This document shows, in pieces, positions 62,778-64,000 of a stretch of 64,000 nt of DNA. The notes below the pieces were generated by a model. It was not told the DNA's origin, did not search any database, and saw only the letters and a list, made by a program, of their open reading frames with translations. The stretch spans positions 18,112-82,111 of the forward strand of contig SAKE01000008.1 of the NCBI GenBank assembly GCA_004017275.1, given 5' to 3'. The position numbers were made by a program, and so were the translations under genes. Positions within the stretch are counted from its first letter, which is position 1; each line of letters starts with the position of its first letter. Source of the stretch: Mesorhizobium sp. (GTDB taxonomy: Bacteria; Pseudomonadota; Alphaproteobacteria; Rhizobiales; Rhizobiaceae).

Positions 62778-64000
62778 TCAAACTGAATTTTCTGAACGCG
62801 CTGCTGGCGCCAGGTCAGCGCTTGCCGAGTTCGAGCGTGAGCTTCCGTCGGGACCCTTCTCGATGTCTGCCTGATCCAAACCAAGGAGCGCCTTCAGAAG
62901 CAGATCTGACGCGCGCAAATCAGCGGTATCGAAACCTTCGGAAAACGCCTCGCGGAGGGGCATCAGCAGAGCAAGCGCCTCGGCCCGGCGATGATCCATC
63001 CACAGGCGCGCCAGGTCGATCGCGCTTCTCAATTCCCAGGAACGGGCTCCCTGGCGCCGGCCGCAGGCAAGCGAGTCGAGAAGCAATGTCTCGATTTCGC
63101 TCGTGCTGTTCCCAGCCGCGGACCGCAAGACTTGCGCCTTGATCCGGAGCAATTCGGGCATCGCGAACAGCTCGCCATTTCTGTTGCAACGGTCGATTGT
63201 TGCGTTCACCAGCTCAAGCGCTTCCCCAAATCGGCCTTCCAGCACAAGACCTTGCGTCAGCGCGATCGAAAAGCTTGTCGTCAAAAGTTCATATCGGGCG
63301 GAGCGCAACCGGGCGATGCTTTCCTCGATCCAGCCCAATGCTTCCTGCGGCCTTTCCTGCTGAACAGCCAGTTCTCCCCTAAATCCGCCGGATGCGGCGA
63401 CGTAGGGTCCAAGTGCATTCACTTCAGCGGAATCGGCGAACGTCCTCAGGCTTGCTTCCGCCTTCTCTTGGTCGCCGGTCCAGATGTAGACCGACAGGGT
63501 CCAGATGAGCGCAATGCAATGAGTAACAGGGTGCTCCAGGCTGGCAGCCTCTTGCACTGTCTGCCCGGCAACGCGCCGCGCCTGATCTGCATACCCTTGC
63601 AGCCACAGCGTGCGGGCGAGCGCGATGCCGGATCGGTTTCGGTGATCGAATCCGTAGTAGATCGTACGGCCGCGATCGGAAGGGACGCTCTGTCTCAACG
63701 ACAGCTCCAGTTCGCTGCGTGCAAGCGGTTGATCTCCTGCCAATTGATGAGAAATGCCGGCGAGCGAGGCGGCGACCGCGATTGCCTCCGGTTCGCCGAT
63801 CTCATCGGCAATTTTCATAGCCATCTCGGCCCACTCGAGGGCGGTCTTGAAATCGCCGATCCGCTCATGAAAAATATGCAGGCGGCCAAGTAGTCTCAGT
63901 TGGCTCCAGCGATCGGCCAGCGCAACCGCAATGTCGAGGGCGCGACGCAGCGCAGTTTCGGCCGCTTCACTGTTCCCCCGCGCGAACATAAGCGAAAGAC
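62778..64000 (-). CDS. TPR-repeat protein, C-terminal part (gene continues beyond window)
   Basis: The minus-strand frame is open to the window end, so the 5' part lies outside. The 407 residues seen are helical repeats of about 34-40 residues with TPR-like signatures (ETALRRALDIAVALADRW, GDFKTALEWAEMAMKIADEIG, QEALGWIEESIARLRSARYE, FGEALELVNATIDRCNRNG). Such C-terminal regions belong to large regulators with an N-terminal winged helix and AAA ATPase domain. That N-terminal part is not visible here, so the assignment remains tentative. Confidence 0.75.
   Translation of the reverse strand, partial: LSLMFARGNSEAAETALRRALDIAVALADRWSQLRLLGRLHIFHERIGDFKTALEWAEMAMKIADEIGEPEAIAVAASLAGISHQLAGDQPLARSELELSLRQSVPSDRGRTIYYGFDHRNRSGIALARTLWLQGYADQARRVAGQTVQEAASLEHPVTHCIALIWTLSVYIWTGDQEKAEASLRTFADSAEVNALGPYVAASGGFRGELAVQQERPQEALGWIEESIARLRSARYELLTTSFSIALTQGLVLEGRFGEALELVNATIDRCNRNGELFAMPELLRIKAQVLRSAAGNSTSEIETLLLDSLACGRRQGARSWELRSAIDLARLWMDHRRAEALALLMPLREAFSEGFDTADLRASDLLLKALLGLDQADIEKGPDGSSRSNSASADLAPAARSENSV

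Overview
The window looks like chromosomal DNA of a Mesorhizobium-type alphaproteobacterium (order Hyphomicrobiales). The evidence is a high GC content, dense ABC-uptake and catabolic gene sets with GntR, LysR, TetR, Lrp, AraC and HxlR regulators beside them, rhizobial intergenic palindromic repeats (7283-7353 and 61361-61401), and a vitamin B6 degradation pair that matches my memory of the Mesorhizobium loti enzymes almost residue for residue. I see no phage genes, transposases, CRISPR arrays or complete tRNA/rRNA genes. Several short gene remnants (6673, 19916, 37662, 41098) show local decay.

Layout. 1-6.6 kb: the C-terminal part of a large RTX/VCBS-type secreted protein, then small exported, lytic transglycosylase, lipoprotein, nuclease-like and degenerate GGDEF genes. 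6.7-9.3 kb: a broken GMC oxidoreductase (possibly a lost pyridoxine 4-oxidase) beside intact pyridoxamine-pyruvate aminotransferase and pyridoxal 4-dehydrogenase. 9.5-17.3 kb: a minus-strand type I secretion locus (1198-residue repeat protein, PrtD-like ABC exporter, HlyD-like adaptor) with a LuxR-type regulator upstream. 17.6-22.7 kb: S-formylglutathione hydrolase, DUF763, a truncated PPC/DUF296 gene, a HAD phosphatase-P-loop ATPase fusion and a DUF892 ferritin-like protein.

22.8-32.1 kb: a biuret/ureide nitrogen-scavenging operon. A BMP-type ABC importer (binding protein, two permeases, ATPase), biuret amidohydrolase, a second cysteine hydrolase, a cupin and allophanate hydrolase are tightly coupled and divergent from a GntR/FCD regulator. 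The promoter carries an exact sigma-54 element (TGGCAC-N5-TTGCA) and two oppositely oriented copies of a TGCATGCA-centred operator candidate. The predicted flow is biuret to allophanate to ammonia and CO2, switched on by nitrogen limitation.

32.4-42.2 kb: small regulator-target pairs: Lrp with an ornithine cyclodeaminase-like protein, LysR near an aldo/keto reductase, HxlR with an SDR, AraC with an SDR, and TetR with an exported protein. Matching palindromes are visible for HxlR and TetR. A 91-bp element bounded by 23-bp inverted repeats lies at 32351-32441.

42.4-54.4 kb: a second catabolic cluster: an SDR, two class III aminotransferases, a spermidine/putrescine-type ABC importer, an amidase, a GntR/FCD regulator and a split transketolase. 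The divergent promoter at 44.5 kb and the transketolase promoter at 54.4 kb share an identical 14-mer, and a weaker relative precedes the GntR gene. This suggests one regulon for an undetermined amide- or amine-containing substrate, and it is the best candidate here for an undescribed pathway.

54.5-64 kb: a gene-poor 1.5-kb stretch with a fragment resembling the 3' end of initiator tRNA, then Dps, an alpha/beta hydrolase with a coupled signal-peptide-like leader ORF, an epoxide hydrolase, small exported proteins, DUF1348, an MFS transporter and a TPR-rich protein that runs off the window. All functional names come from sequence reading and remembered family features; nothing was searched.
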